The position numbers and the translations under genes are program-made. A stretch of 25,048 nt of DNA from TTA-H9 sp002071415 (lineage in GTDB: Bacteria; Bacteroidota; Bacteroidia; Bacteroidales; TTA-H9): assembly GCA_035411425.1 (NCBI GenBank), contig DAONSX010000034.1, positions 1-25,048 on the forward strand, in the 5' to 3' direction. The notes beneath the pieces were generated by a model, which had not been told where the DNA came from, did no database searches, and worked only from the letters and a program-made list of their open reading frames with translations. Within the stretch, counting starts at the first letter, position 1. Each line of letters begins with the position of its first letter. Of the stretch, positions 18,101 through 24,965 are shown one piece after another.

Positions 18101-18246
18101 GCCTATTGCACGAAGTTTGGGCTCCATTCGGCATAACGAGCATTGGCGGCCTGATGTTTGCTACACTTATTACACTTATCTGGATTCCTGTATTGTATGC
18201 TATATTTTATGCGCACATTCAACCCAAAAAACTCTTGAACGTATGA
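15148..18246 (+). CDS. RND-family multidrug/solute efflux permease (HAE1 type)
   Basis: 1032 residues, normal for AcrB-type pumps: a short N-terminus, TM1, a porter half, TM2-6, a central loop, then a second copy of the same plan. TM1 is near 12-30, the double repeat of the porter domain spans about 40-330 and 550-850. In TM4 the sequence is GMVVDNSIVVVEN, so only one acidic residue (D397) remains where AcrB has two (D407, D408), the second being N398. In TM10 AcrB's lysine (K940) is replaced by asparagine (GVVVNNGIV, N932). This layout is also seen in SwrC-type pumps, so it is not a defect. Energy comes from proton or sodium movement; the ion is uncertain. The stop overlaps the next start as ATGA at 18243-18246. 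Confidence 0.94.
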   Translation: MRITDTSVKNPVAIYMIFAGILLFGLLAIFRLPRDLFPDIELPTLTVVTVYPGANTEQVEKEITKELEVVLASTENIKKIQSFSKDNVSTISLQFDWGTDITEASANARDLIELVKYKLPRDAQQPIIMKINSSVMPVVILGLQTTNEETDISDLIEKVISPRLQHIDGVGTVMTIAEPENEIAVEIDPLKAEKYHLTIDYIATLMKSLNLNVPAGSLKSGIWDLNVTVKGQVPSIDAIKDLPLTTYMGQVIRLADIAIVHKQFKQKDEIARTHQQRATALLVQKQSQANALQVYQQVMKEVSKIPMPKETSLYEVFNTTEVIQGSINNITQTLLWGGLWVILVVWLFLRAWRSSFIISLSIPFSMFIALITIIVSGYTINVFTLMSMVVAIGMVVDNSIVVVENITKYLEKGIKKKEASIFATGEMGRAITASTLTTIAVFFPLIFAGGIVGVFFEQFAIIGAATMLGSLLIALTLTPTLSSQFLLEESKQKKHPQIYDTTEKWYVKLEEAYGRLIKWSLHNKILVTIIVAAFIALSVFLINNHIGTDYIPNIDGGDLITVVQMPEGYSANETEKVAMRIEKYIESNVSGIVFGFTVAGQTEQGILSSVGFKENKNLASIVYHLVPSNQRTMSTAEVAKMVEKELEKMPEIEQYHVTGGSIIGSALLGTTKPIEIVISGTDLEILRKYAKMVEDSLMQLPDLKNVQNSLANTKPEFQITLDKERMADLKINPALASMQIRQSLYGTEAGNFDDQGKQIPINVRYLRNEVQSINDIMNIRISSVLGNSYPLREVAEVNLNNGYVEIMHDNQQRVAIVGADINSGTDLGVMVKRVQNVLSHLDTDNQVRIELKGQAEEQAKSFADLRLILIISVLLVYMIMAAQFGHLLQPFIIFLSSPFAVVGSIIAFYLTGTTLNLISFVAIILLMGVVVNNGIVLVDYTNMLVKRGYSLYDALIAAGRSRLRPVLMTTLTTIMGMLPMAINRGLLHEVWAPFGITSIGGLMFATLITLIWIPVLYAIFYAHIQPKKLLNV

Positions 18247-18548
18247 AACATGTGAATATTCATTGCGACGTGGCCCAAGCAAATGAAATCATCGAAATAC
18301 TCGAAGAATGCCTTATTAGCGCATTTCAAATTTTAGACAATGTTAAAGTAAAAAATCGCATAGGAGATCCTCGTATGAATAACCCTATATGGCCTGGATA
18401 CAATGTATTGATTATGACTCAAATAAGAGAACAGGCAAAATTCGAACAATTAATGCATAAAATCAAAGACTATAACATTAAAGTTACTCACTTGGATCAA
18501 CTCATTATGTTAGAAGCATGGGATATAGATACTTTGATTTTTGAATAA
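18243..18548 (+). CDS. 101-residue small protein in the RND operon, possibly PII-like
   Basis: The ATG at 18243 overlaps the permease stop (ATGA); an earlier ATG at 18117 lies inside the permease gene in another frame and is not used. The order of likely strands and helices is beta-alpha-beta-beta-alpha-beta: a VNIHCDV strand, helix ANEIIEILEECLIS, a DNVKVKNRIGD region, a GYNVLIMTQI strand, helix EQAKFEQLMHKIKDYN, then VTHLDQLIMLE. That is the ferredoxin-like plan of PII and CutA proteins and of small PII-like proteins (DUF3240, PII-NG) found beside some RND pumps. No T-loop or nucleotide-binding motif can be assigned. Translational coupling on both sides (TAATG overlap with the regulator) implies a role in the same system. 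Fold assignment is inference from pattern, not similarity. Confidence 0.7.
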   Translation: MKHVNIHCDVAQANEIIEILEECLISAFQILDNVKVKNRIGDPRMNNPIWPGYNVLIMTQIREQAKFEQLMHKIKDYNIKVTHLDQLIMLEAWDIDTLIFE

Positions 18549-19129
18549 TGGAAACAAAGAAAAACAAGACACGCAATCTGATTTTGAAAAAAGCCGCTGA
18601 AGTGTTTACGGCTAAAGGCATTCAAAACACTACGATTGAAGATGTTACCAAACACCTTGGGAAAGCCAAAAGCCTGATTTATTATTATTTCTCCGATAAG
18701 GAAACTCTTTATAAAGAAGTTCTGGAAAACGAAATCAATTCTCTGCGCAATAAAGTGAACGAAAAACTCAATTCAACCGTAGATCCCATTTCTAAACTGC
18801 GAATGTACTTTGAATTACGCATACAGAAAACAAAGGAATTAATTAACCTCTTGCCTTTCAAAAACCATCTCGATGAAAACTTACCTTTTATTAAGGAAAT
18901 GCGAAAAAAATACGACGATGAAGAAACCACTATTATCAAAAAAATACTCGAAGAAGGTGCTAAACGCAATATTTTCTATCTTACTGACCTAAACAATACC
19001 ACCAATGCTATTCTCACAGCTCTCAAAATCGCAGAATTGCCCTACTTGATCTCTGAATATATCGATAATTACGATGAAATGATGGATAGCCTGATCGATA
19101 TCGTACTTTATGGAATTGTGAAACGTTGA
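18548..19129 (+). CDS. TetR/AcrR family transcriptional regulator
   Basis: 193 residues. The N-terminal helix-turn-helix (about 10-56) is clear: ILKKAAEVFTAKGIQNTTIE, then VTKHLGKAKSLIYYYFSDKE, with the YYYF segment and the KETLYKEV helix typical of the family. The remaining 130 residues are the helical ligand-binding and dimer part, too variable to predict a ligand. The start overlaps the previous stop by one base (TAATG). Placing the regulator last in the pump operon means its own level rises with the pump and it would close the loop by repressing the operon, the usual TetR arrangement. An inverted repeat at 12484-12521 is a possible target. Confidence 0.92.
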   Translation: METKKNKTRNLILKKAAEVFTAKGIQNTTIEDVTKHLGKAKSLIYYYFSDKETLYKEVLENEINSLRNKVNEKLNSTVDPISKLRMYFELRIQKTKELINLLPFKNHLDENLPFIKEMRKKYDDEETTIIKKILEEGAKRNIFYLTDLNNTTNAILTALKIAELPYLISEYIDNYDEMMDSLIDIVLYGIVKR

Positions 19130-19147
19130 AGAATTGCACAATTCTTC
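19128..19147. terminator. perfect palindrome overlapping the tetR stop codon
   Basis: GAAGAATTG (19128-19136) pairs with CAATTCTTC (19139-19147) around a two-base centre and overlaps the TGA stop. The gene coming from the other side ends at 19262, so it could terminate transcripts from both directions, though there is no T-run and the stem is AT-rich. Confidence 0.4.
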
Positions 19148-19261
19148 GTCTCATTTCAAATGCACTTCTGCATATAATCCTCGCTTAACAATAAGATTTA
19201 ATAACAAAGAGCTCATTGTAGGAATAATCGAATCCGAAAAAATCAAGGCATATTGTTCAGA

Positions 19262-21217
19262 TCATTGCTTTATCAATTTTGTATAAGCTGTGGTTTTGCC
19301 ATTTGATAGTGCTATGATATAAATTCCCGCTTCGAGGTCATCTACGGGTACAGACCGTTGTATCACTTGGCATTGTCGGATGATTCTTCCAGATAGGTCA
19401 AAAACGGTTAGTTGGATTGGCAATGAGAATGTAACTGGAAGATAGAAAAAAGATGTAGCCGGATTGGGATAAACTCTCAGGGTTTCATGCGGTTCATACT
19501 TTATTCCATTCACCCGGTTATTGGCCGAAATGAGCCATAGATTCGGATCGAAAACGAGGCTATCGGGTGTGAATGTGAGTGGAATCTGAAATTGTTCGCC
19601 GGAAAAAGAAGGATTCAAGCGAATAAGTGTGTCATTCATTGCGCCTTTTATTCCAATTTCCACGGGCATGTCGAAAAAAGCGACCGAGGGAGAAGAAGTT
19701 TGTTGCCAGATGGAAAGCTCGAGTGTATCGTTACCCGAAATTCCCCAATCTATGGTATATGTAGGATATCCTTCACCATAGAGCCATTGGGCAGTAAATT
19801 CGGAAAGATTGATACCCGAACTGGTTTCGAATTGTCCAATTAGATCAAAAGTTCGGGCATAACCATAAGAAAGCAAGGGGTTAGCTGCATAATTTTGCAA
19901 TGCCCGAAAAAAAGCGCTATCGCCAATTAAAAATCGAATCATGTGAAGCACCAATGAGGCTTTGTGATACGACAGGCGCGCATCGAAAATCCGGCCAGCG
20001 AAGGTAGTATCATCTACGATGACAGAACCGTTAGGTTGCTGGCAAACGGCAGCAATCGTCTCGGTTTTCCATTTCTTCCAGTAAAATCCATCGAACATGT
20101 ATTGATAAGTCAAGCCCGTGGCATACGAAGCCAAGCCCTCATTTAACCAAATATCAGTCCAGGAACCCGTTGTTATCTTGTTCCCGAACCATGAATGTGC
20201 CAGTTCGTGCGATAAAATATGATGATTGAATTGACCGGCAAACGTCAAAGTTTGATGTTCCATACCTCCACCCATGCCACATTCCAGATGTCCATACTTT
20301 TCTTCGATGAAAGGATAAGGACCAAATAATTCTGAATAAAGCGCATACACCGGGAAAAGCCCTGACGTAGCAGCTTGTTGCTGGCTTATATCTCCGGAAT
20401 AAACGTAGTTGTAAGTTGTTATGGTTCCATATTGAGTAGGGACTTCCTCTATATAAGTTTGATAATCACCCACGGCAACACCTATAAGATAAGAGGCAAC
20501 TGGGTAACGATGTTTCCATGACGTTTTTACCCATCCTTCGAGGGTATCGGTTTTGACGGGCATTCCAATGCTTGCTGCCTGATAATCTAAATGGCATTGA
20601 ATCACAATATCCGTAGAATCGATTTTATCATCGAGGGTAATTTTGCATGGGAACCAAGTAAATGCTCCATAGGGTTCGGATAGTGTCCACAAAATTGGCT
20701 TGCCATTATGAAAACCTGTAAAAAACGCATTTTCTCCGAGATATTCAGGTGGATCACCCTGATACATGATTTCCAAGCTATCTAATTCTCCTTTATGCAG
20801 AAATTCTGGAAATTTGATGATAAGCGCATGTATCCCAGGTCTCGAATAATTCAAAAAATTTCCATGAAAATTAACATATTCCACTTGAAGCGAATCGTGT
20901 AATTGCAAAGAAATGCTATCGCTATCTTCTTTTGGAATAATGTAAATTTTGGCTTTCCCTTTTACGTAATGAATCGAGGGGTCTAATTCGAGTTCCAACT
21001 TCATAAAAACAATGTCGTATTTATCGCCGGGCAATGGTGGCGGCAATGTTTCAAGTGTATCGAGCGAGTTTTGAGTAGGAAATATCTTTCCCCTGGCCAT
21101 AAGATGAAGGTTTTGAGCTTCAAGAGTATGAACAAAAGAATATTCGAAAATATTCAGGCCAGCAAAGAGGAATGTAAAAATCAATGAGCAGACGGTATGA
21201 ATTTTTTTATTGTTCAT
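19262..21217 (-). CDS. secreted M1-family zinc aminopeptidase with T9SS sorting domain
   Basis: 651 residues. N-terminal hydrophobic segment (about 8-21) serves as a signal peptide, followed by a longer linker than usual. A beta-rich domain (about 65-255) leads into the catalytic domain. Zinc site: H337, H341 in HELAH and E360 in WLNEG, 18 residues on. The substrate N-terminus motif is GGMEH at 317-321, the form common in bacterial M1 enzymes. The transition-state tyrosine is probably Y417 in LSYHKASLVLH. The last 70-75 residues are a T9SS type A sorting domain with VYPNPATSFFYLP and a GIYIIALSNG ending. The enzyme should trim N-terminal residues of peptides outside the cell. It lies last in the cluster, 93 bases behind the 222-residue gene, so it may have its own promoter. 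Confidence 0.93.
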   Translation of the reverse strand: MNNKKIHTVCSLIFTFLFAGLNIFEYSFVHTLEAQNLHLMARGKIFPTQNSLDTLETLPPPLPGDKYDIVFMKLELELDPSIHYVKGKAKIYIIPKEDSDSISLQLHDSLQVEYVNFHGNFLNYSRPGIHALIIKFPEFLHKGELDSLEIMYQGDPPEYLGENAFFTGFHNGKPILWTLSEPYGAFTWFPCKITLDDKIDSTDIVIQCHLDYQAASIGMPVKTDTLEGWVKTSWKHRYPVASYLIGVAVGDYQTYIEEVPTQYGTITTYNYVYSGDISQQQAATSGLFPVYALYSELFGPYPFIEEKYGHLECGMGGGMEHQTLTFAGQFNHHILSHELAHSWFGNKITTGSWTDIWLNEGLASYATGLTYQYMFDGFYWKKWKTETIAAVCQQPNGSVIVDDTTFAGRIFDARLSYHKASLVLHMIRFLIGDSAFFRALQNYAANPLLSYGYARTFDLIGQFETSSGINLSEFTAQWLYGEGYPTYTIDWGISGNDTLELSIWQQTSSPSVAFFDMPVEIGIKGAMNDTLIRLNPSFSGEQFQIPLTFTPDSLVFDPNLWLISANNRVNGIKYEPHETLRVYPNPATSFFYLPVTFSLPIQLTVFDLSGRIIRQCQVIQRSVPVDDLEAGIYIIALSNGKTTAYTKLIKQ

Positions 21218-21310
21218 GGCTTACAAATAGAAGATAAAATCTTCCTTAAAAATAAATCATGGGACGAGAAAACGAAAAATTGAATAAAAAATCAAAGAGA
21301 TCGGAAAACA

Positions 21311-21979
21311 TTAGTCATTATCGGCCTGGAATCTAAACCCCAAACGTTTGCCGATGACGAGGCGGCAGTTTTCGGCATAATGAATGACAGCTCCGGCTGT
21401 AATCACTTTTACTTCGTCGAAGGGTGGAGTCAACAGATCGAAATTAATGGTATAAAGCATGCTCGATTTGATTAGGTTTTCAGCCGCAGTTTCATCAAAC
21501 AAAAGGGTTCCGAATTGTGGATAAAGAATACCGACTTCTCTTTTACCATCAATAAAATAATGCATGTTCTTATTGATAAAAAGCCGTCCGATAAGGTAGC
21601 CCAGATCGTTCTCACGGTTGTATTTGAAAGAATCAGTCAGGAAGTTATAGATATGAATAATGCCCACGTAGCTCCGGGTTTTGTCTTGGCGGATGTAAGC
21701 CGTTCGCATTACATCATGATCGCGCGAAAACTCGTACATGTCGGTTTGCATAAAAAATATCAAGGCATCACCAGCGAAAAATAATTGGCTTTGGAATGGA
21801 CTTATCCGGTTAAATTCAATTCTCAAATGCTCATCCTTCATAGGTGAAATCTGAGAAATCTTGCGTGCAGCTTGATTGATCAATTCAAAAGCCCGTTCGG
21901 TATTCTGATAGATTTCTTTTTTAAGATTGCCCTTATCGTTTAATGTCGAAAAAAGTTCTTCGTTCGAAATTCCGTCCAT
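21311..21979 (-). CDS. hypothetical protein of 222 residues
   Basis: I do not recognise this protein. It has no signal peptide or membrane segment, so it should be cytosolic. It opens with an acidic/helical part (about 1-48, many E, N and K), followed by a mixed alpha/beta body that contains LFFAGDALIFFMQTDMYEF near 66-84, a YNRENDLGYLIGRLFINK stretch near 119-136 and a C-terminal VITAGAVIHYAENCRLVIGK segment. Hydrophobic aromatic strands alternate with charged turns, suggesting a compact beta-rich domain. It begins 14 bases behind porT on the same strand, which suggests cotranscription. Its ties to T9SS or to the neighbouring metabolism are unknown. The start ATG opens a well formed frame. 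Confidence 0.8.
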   Translation of the reverse strand: MDGISNEELFSTLNDKGNLKKEIYQNTERAFELINQAARKISQISPMKDEHLRIEFNRISPFQSQLFFAGDALIFFMQTDMYEFSRDHDVMRTAYIRQDKTRSYVGIIHIYNFLTDSFKYNRENDLGYLIGRLFINKNMHYFIDGKREVGILYPQFGTLLFDETAAENLIKSSMLYTINFDLLTPPFDEVKVITAGAVIHYAENCRLVIGKRLGFRFQADND

Positions 21980-21993
21980 AGTGTGTATATTAG

Positions 21994-22770
21994 TTATTCA
22001 AAGGTAAAAGAAATTTGGAACATTTTTGCAGATAATTTCTTAATGCTGTCCGTATAGATGTTCCCTTCTCTATATATCATATCGTTAATCCCATACGACA
22101 TTTTGATCTCGGTCGAAAATTTAAAATAAACGGTATAGAAATCGAAACCTACTCCTAAATCACCCGTAAAATCATGTTTTTTCAATTTTACCACGACATT
22201 GGAGGGATTTTCGGCCTTGTCTTTTGTTGAAGAAGCAAGGTCGATTTTATAAGACGCTCCGGCAGTCACAAAGGCTCGGAAATTATTTAAACGCTTCGAT
22301 TTATATTTGACATAAAGCGGAAAGTCGATGAAAGTAGAATTGATGTTTTTCGAAATATTGACGATAGACGAATCGGCATGTGAAAATTGCATAACCGAAT
22401 AATGCAGCTCTCTTTCTCCGAACTGAAGTCCCGGAAGGAACCGAAGGTCGAAATATTCACCTAAGCGTAAGTTTGAAACCAAACCAATGGAAAAGCCCGG
22501 CACAGGAGAACTTTCGATACCAATAACCCGGGCCGAGTCGGCCACAAGGTCGGGAATTTGGTCGCGATTCCAAACTTTTTGTTGAAACTTATCGGCCGGT
22601 TGAATCGTAAAAAACATCTGATTACCAGATACATAGAATCCAAAATGTCGAGATGCGCGATCGAACTTTGGTAAATTCATCACCGATGGACCTTCCTGAG
22701 AATAAACCATTACCGAGATCAGAAGGAATAAAAAACCGAGAAAATGTATTTTGCGTATCTGGCGCATCAT
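21994..22770 (-). CDS. porT: PorT-family protein of the type IX secretion system
   Basis: 258 residues, matching PorT/SprT length (about 240-260). The signal peptide (about 1-24, hydrophobic core then VYSQEG) is followed by NLPKFDRASRHFGFYVSGNQ, the expected PorT start, and by strands of an outer-membrane barrel of the PorT/OmpA-like type (GFSIGLVSNLRLGEYFDLRF, PGLQFGERELHYS). PorT is required in Porphyromonas gingivalis and, as SprT, in Flavobacterium for protein export through T9SS; its exact role is not settled. The two sorting-domain proteins in this window are consistent with a working T9SS in this organism. The ubiE-porT pairing is one I recall from other Bacteroidota, which supports the call but was not checked. 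Starting ATG could be either of the first two codons. Confidence 0.8.
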   Translation of the reverse strand: MMRQIRKIHFLGFLFLLISVMVYSQEGPSVMNLPKFDRASRHFGFYVSGNQMFFTIQPADKFQQKVWNRDQIPDLVADSARVIGIESSPVPGFSIGLVSNLRLGEYFDLRFLPGLQFGERELHYSVMQFSHADSSIVNISKNINSTFIDFPLYVKYKSKRLNNFRAFVTAGASYKIDLASSTKDKAENPSNVVVKLKKHDFTGDLGVGFDFYTVYFKFSTEIKMSYGINDMIYREGNIYTDSIKKLSAKMFQISFTFE

Positions 22771-22819
22771 TCGATTTGATGGATAAACGAAAGCGATAGA
22801 GCTTTATTTTTGATTTGTT

Positions 22820-23515
22820 TTATTTTATAGCTTCATAAAGTATGGCTATGCCGAAGGTAAGCGATTGAAATGTGGTGCGACGAAATCCCATTCCTTTCAA
22901 CATCCTCTCAAAATGCTTACCTTGAGGAAATTGTTGTACCGATTCGGGCAAATAAGTGTATGCCTTGCGGTTTTTCGACAACCAACCACCTATTAAGGGA
23001 AATATTCTAAAAAAATAAAAATGATACAGATTCCTTACGATTTTATTTTCTGGAATAGAAAATTCAAGGATAAGTGAAATTCCGTCGGGTTTTAATACTC
23101 GGTACATTTCAGAAAGACCTTTCGGCAGATTTTTGAAGTTTCTTACGCCAAAAGCCACCATTACAGCATCGAATGAATTATCGGCAAAGGGAAGGTCTTC
23201 AACAGAACCTCGAATGAGTTGTATCTTATGCGTGAGGGAATTTTGTGCAATTTTTCTTTCCCCTATTTCAAGCATTCTATCAGCAATATCGTAACCGATG
23301 ATTCGGCAGGGTATTCTTTTTGCAGCCATAATAGCCAGATCGGCCGTGCCGGTCGCTACATCGAGTATATAAGGTTGGTTGTTTTCAGGTAAACGGTTGA
23401 CCAGTTTTCTACGCCATGAAATATCTATTCCTACCGAAAGAAGATGATTGAGAAAGTCATATCTGGGTGCAATTTCATCAAAAAGAATAGGTTGAGTACT
23501 CCTATGATTTTCCAT
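22820..23515 (-). CDS. ubiE: demethylmenaquinone / ubiquinone methyltransferase
   Basis: 231 residues, standard UbiE/MenG size. Uses S-adenosylmethionine to methylate the ring in the last step of menaquinone synthesis; in a Bacteroidota this should be the menaquinone form, since they lack ubiquinone. The AdoMet-binding motif is ILDVATGTADLAI at about 50-62, followed by the family signature GVRNF near 133-137 and the LKPDG turn near 153. The N-terminal FDEIAPRYDFLNHLLSVG and the later FSIPEN match UbiE rather than other class I methyltransferases. The gene sits between the heptose kinase (17 bases) and porT (49 bases) and is probably part of one operon. Confidence 0.94.
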   Translation of the reverse strand: MENHRSTQPILFDEIAPRYDFLNHLLSVGIDISWRRKLVNRLPENNQPYILDVATGTADLAIMAAKRIPCRIIGYDIADRMLEIGERKIAQNSLTHKIQLIRGSVEDLPFADNSFDAVMVAFGVRNFKNLPKGLSEMYRVLKPDGISLILEFSIPENKIVRNLYHFYFFRIFPLIGGWLSKNRKAYTYLPESVQQFPQGKHFERMLKGMGFRRTTFQSLTFGIAILYEAIK

Positions 23516-23532
23516 GCTTCGTTATCCAGTTT

Positions 23533-24552
23533 TCAATATAGATTCAATCGTTCGATTTCTTCCGACAAGCGTTTTGCATTAATTGGAACTACACCCACCT
23601 CTTCGCAAACCAGACCCCCGGCAACATTGGCAATTTCGGCCGAAAGAAGCGGTGAAAATCCAGCTGCCAAACAAAGACTTGCCACACTAATTACAGTATC
23701 GCCTGCACCCGAAACGTCGGCAATGTGTCTCAAATGTGCCGGAATACTCTGATATTGAAATCCCTCACTTTCAACCGAATATCTTATCACCATCCCCTCA
23801 TCGGAAAGCGTAACCAGAACGATTTCGGCATTTATCTTGTTTTGTAGGGCTATGATGGCATCTTTCAGAATGAATTCATCGGTCTGATAGATATGATTCA
23901 TCTTCAGGCCTTCTTTCAATTCCTTCAGATTGGGTTTGAAAAGCAATACATCATCGTAAGCCCAGAAATTTATTCGTTTGGGATCGACACAAACTTTGAT
24001 TTTGGCTTCGGTAGCAAGTTGCATTATATCCCGAATTATCCCCTGAGTGAGTACGCCCTTATCGTAATCCTGAAAAATTATAATATCGGGATGATTGGTC
24101 TGAACCTGGAATTCAATAATTTGAAGTAAACGAGATTGGTCGCTCGGTAAAATAGGGCAGTTGGTTTCTTCATCTATTCTTAAAAGCTGTGTATTATTTC
24201 CAAATATTCGATATTTGGTCGATGTAATCCTATTGTTGCTCTGCAAAATACCGTCTTGGTCGAGCCCGGATTCTTTCATCAGTCGAACAAAAGTCCTCGA
24301 TGGGGAATCCTTACCAATCACCGAACATAATATAGGTTCGGCTCCCAACGATTTAATATTGATGGCTACATTAGCCGCTCCTCCTAACCTGTTACTCCTA
24401 TCCAAAACATCTACTATGGGAACCGGAGCCTCTGGCGATAAACGCTCTACCCTTCCCCATATATAGGAATCTACCATCACATCACCAACTACAAGTACCC
24501 TGAGATTTCGAAATTTATCAAAGAGATCTGTTTCTATCTGTGAATCATTCAT
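23533..24552 (-). CDS. rfaE1: D-glycero-beta-D-manno-heptose-7-phosphate kinase (PfkB family)
   Basis: 339 residues, the size of the kinase half of HldE; the adenylyltransferase half is missing here and must be encoded elsewhere if the pathway is complete. It makes heptose 1,7-bisphosphate for the ADP-heptose used in LPS inner core. Signatures: VVGDVMVDSYIWGRVERLSPEAPV in two pieces near 21-45, RLGGAANVAIN near 55-65 (sugar-binding) and DVSGAGDT at 279-286, where Asp285 is the catalytic base. The WGRVERLSPEAPVP string is characteristic of this kinase rather than of ribokinase or fructokinase. First gene of the cluster on the minus strand. Confidence 0.88.
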   Translation of the reverse strand: MNDSQIETDLFDKFRNLRVLVVGDVMVDSYIWGRVERLSPEAPVPIVDVLDRSNRLGGAANVAINIKSLGAEPILCSVIGKDSPSRTFVRLMKESGLDQDGILQSNNRITSTKYRIFGNNTQLLRIDEETNCPILPSDQSRLLQIIEFQVQTNHPDIIIFQDYDKGVLTQGIIRDIMQLATEAKIKVCVDPKRINFWAYDDVLLFKPNLKELKEGLKMNHIYQTDEFILKDAIIALQNKINAEIVLVTLSDEGMVIRYSVESEGFQYQSIPAHLRHIADVSGAGDTVISVASLCLAAGFSPLLSAEIANVAGGLVCEEVGVVPINAKRLSEEIERLNLY

Positions 24553-24574
24553 CTTTAAGCATTATAATTACAAT

Positions 24575-24591
24575 GCAAAGATAAACTTTGC
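24575..24591 (-). promoter_or_regulatory. candidate promoter -7 box with hairpin ahead of the heptose kinase
   Basis: On the minus strand TATCTTTG (24576-24583) fits TAnnTTTG and lies about 25 bases ahead of the start codon. The same place forms a perfect 6-bp inverted repeat GCAAAG-ATAAA-CTTTGC (24575-24591). The TTTG box about 20 bases further upstream is poor. This is the most likely start region for the rfaE1-ubiE-porT cluster. Confidence 0.35.
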
Positions 24592-24599
24592 CTTTCAGT

Positions 24600-24965
24600 T
24601 TTACCATGATAAACATGAACGCCTCCATCAAGGTTTTTTGAGCATGATAAATAGAAAGTTATTTTCCTCAGTTTTCGATAAAGAATTTTCCCTTGCCCGT
24701 ATTCGATTTAAAACATTAATGATTATTCACCTGAATTCATTCCGAATTTGTTATTAAGGAAGAAATTCCGATGGCGATCCTTAGAGAAAATTCAATATAA
24801 TGATTTGGACTACATTATAATATAACAAGAGAAAAGCATTTCTTCTGGCCCTGAATTTAGAGAAAGAGAAAAGCAATGAGATGGAGAAAGTGAAAGAACT
24901 CAAAAACAGCGAAATTTTTTACGGATAATTTAGACCTATGGATAATGAATCGAGAGCCTTGAAAA
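24600..24965. other. AT-rich noncoding stretch between the cluster and the group II intron
   Basis: No clear gene. A reading frame without a start codon (24821-24928, plus strand) ends in a Lys/Glu-rich stretch (LEKEKSNEMEKVKELK) and stops at 24926-24928; it may be the tail of a decayed gene or chance in a purine-rich tract. The string at 24677-24713 partly repeats one at 8292-8333. The 3' exon of the intron begins at 24965. Confidence 0.4.

Noticed and set aside
18117..18242. Upstream extension of the 101-residue pump-operon protein
   Set aside because: It lies in another frame inside the permease gene; the ATGA overlap at 18243 is a normal coupled start.
21230..21244. GAAGAT / ATCTTC inverted repeat just ahead of the M1 peptidase gene
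   Set aside because: Only 6 bp with a 3-base loop, no T-run; too weak for a terminator or operator call.
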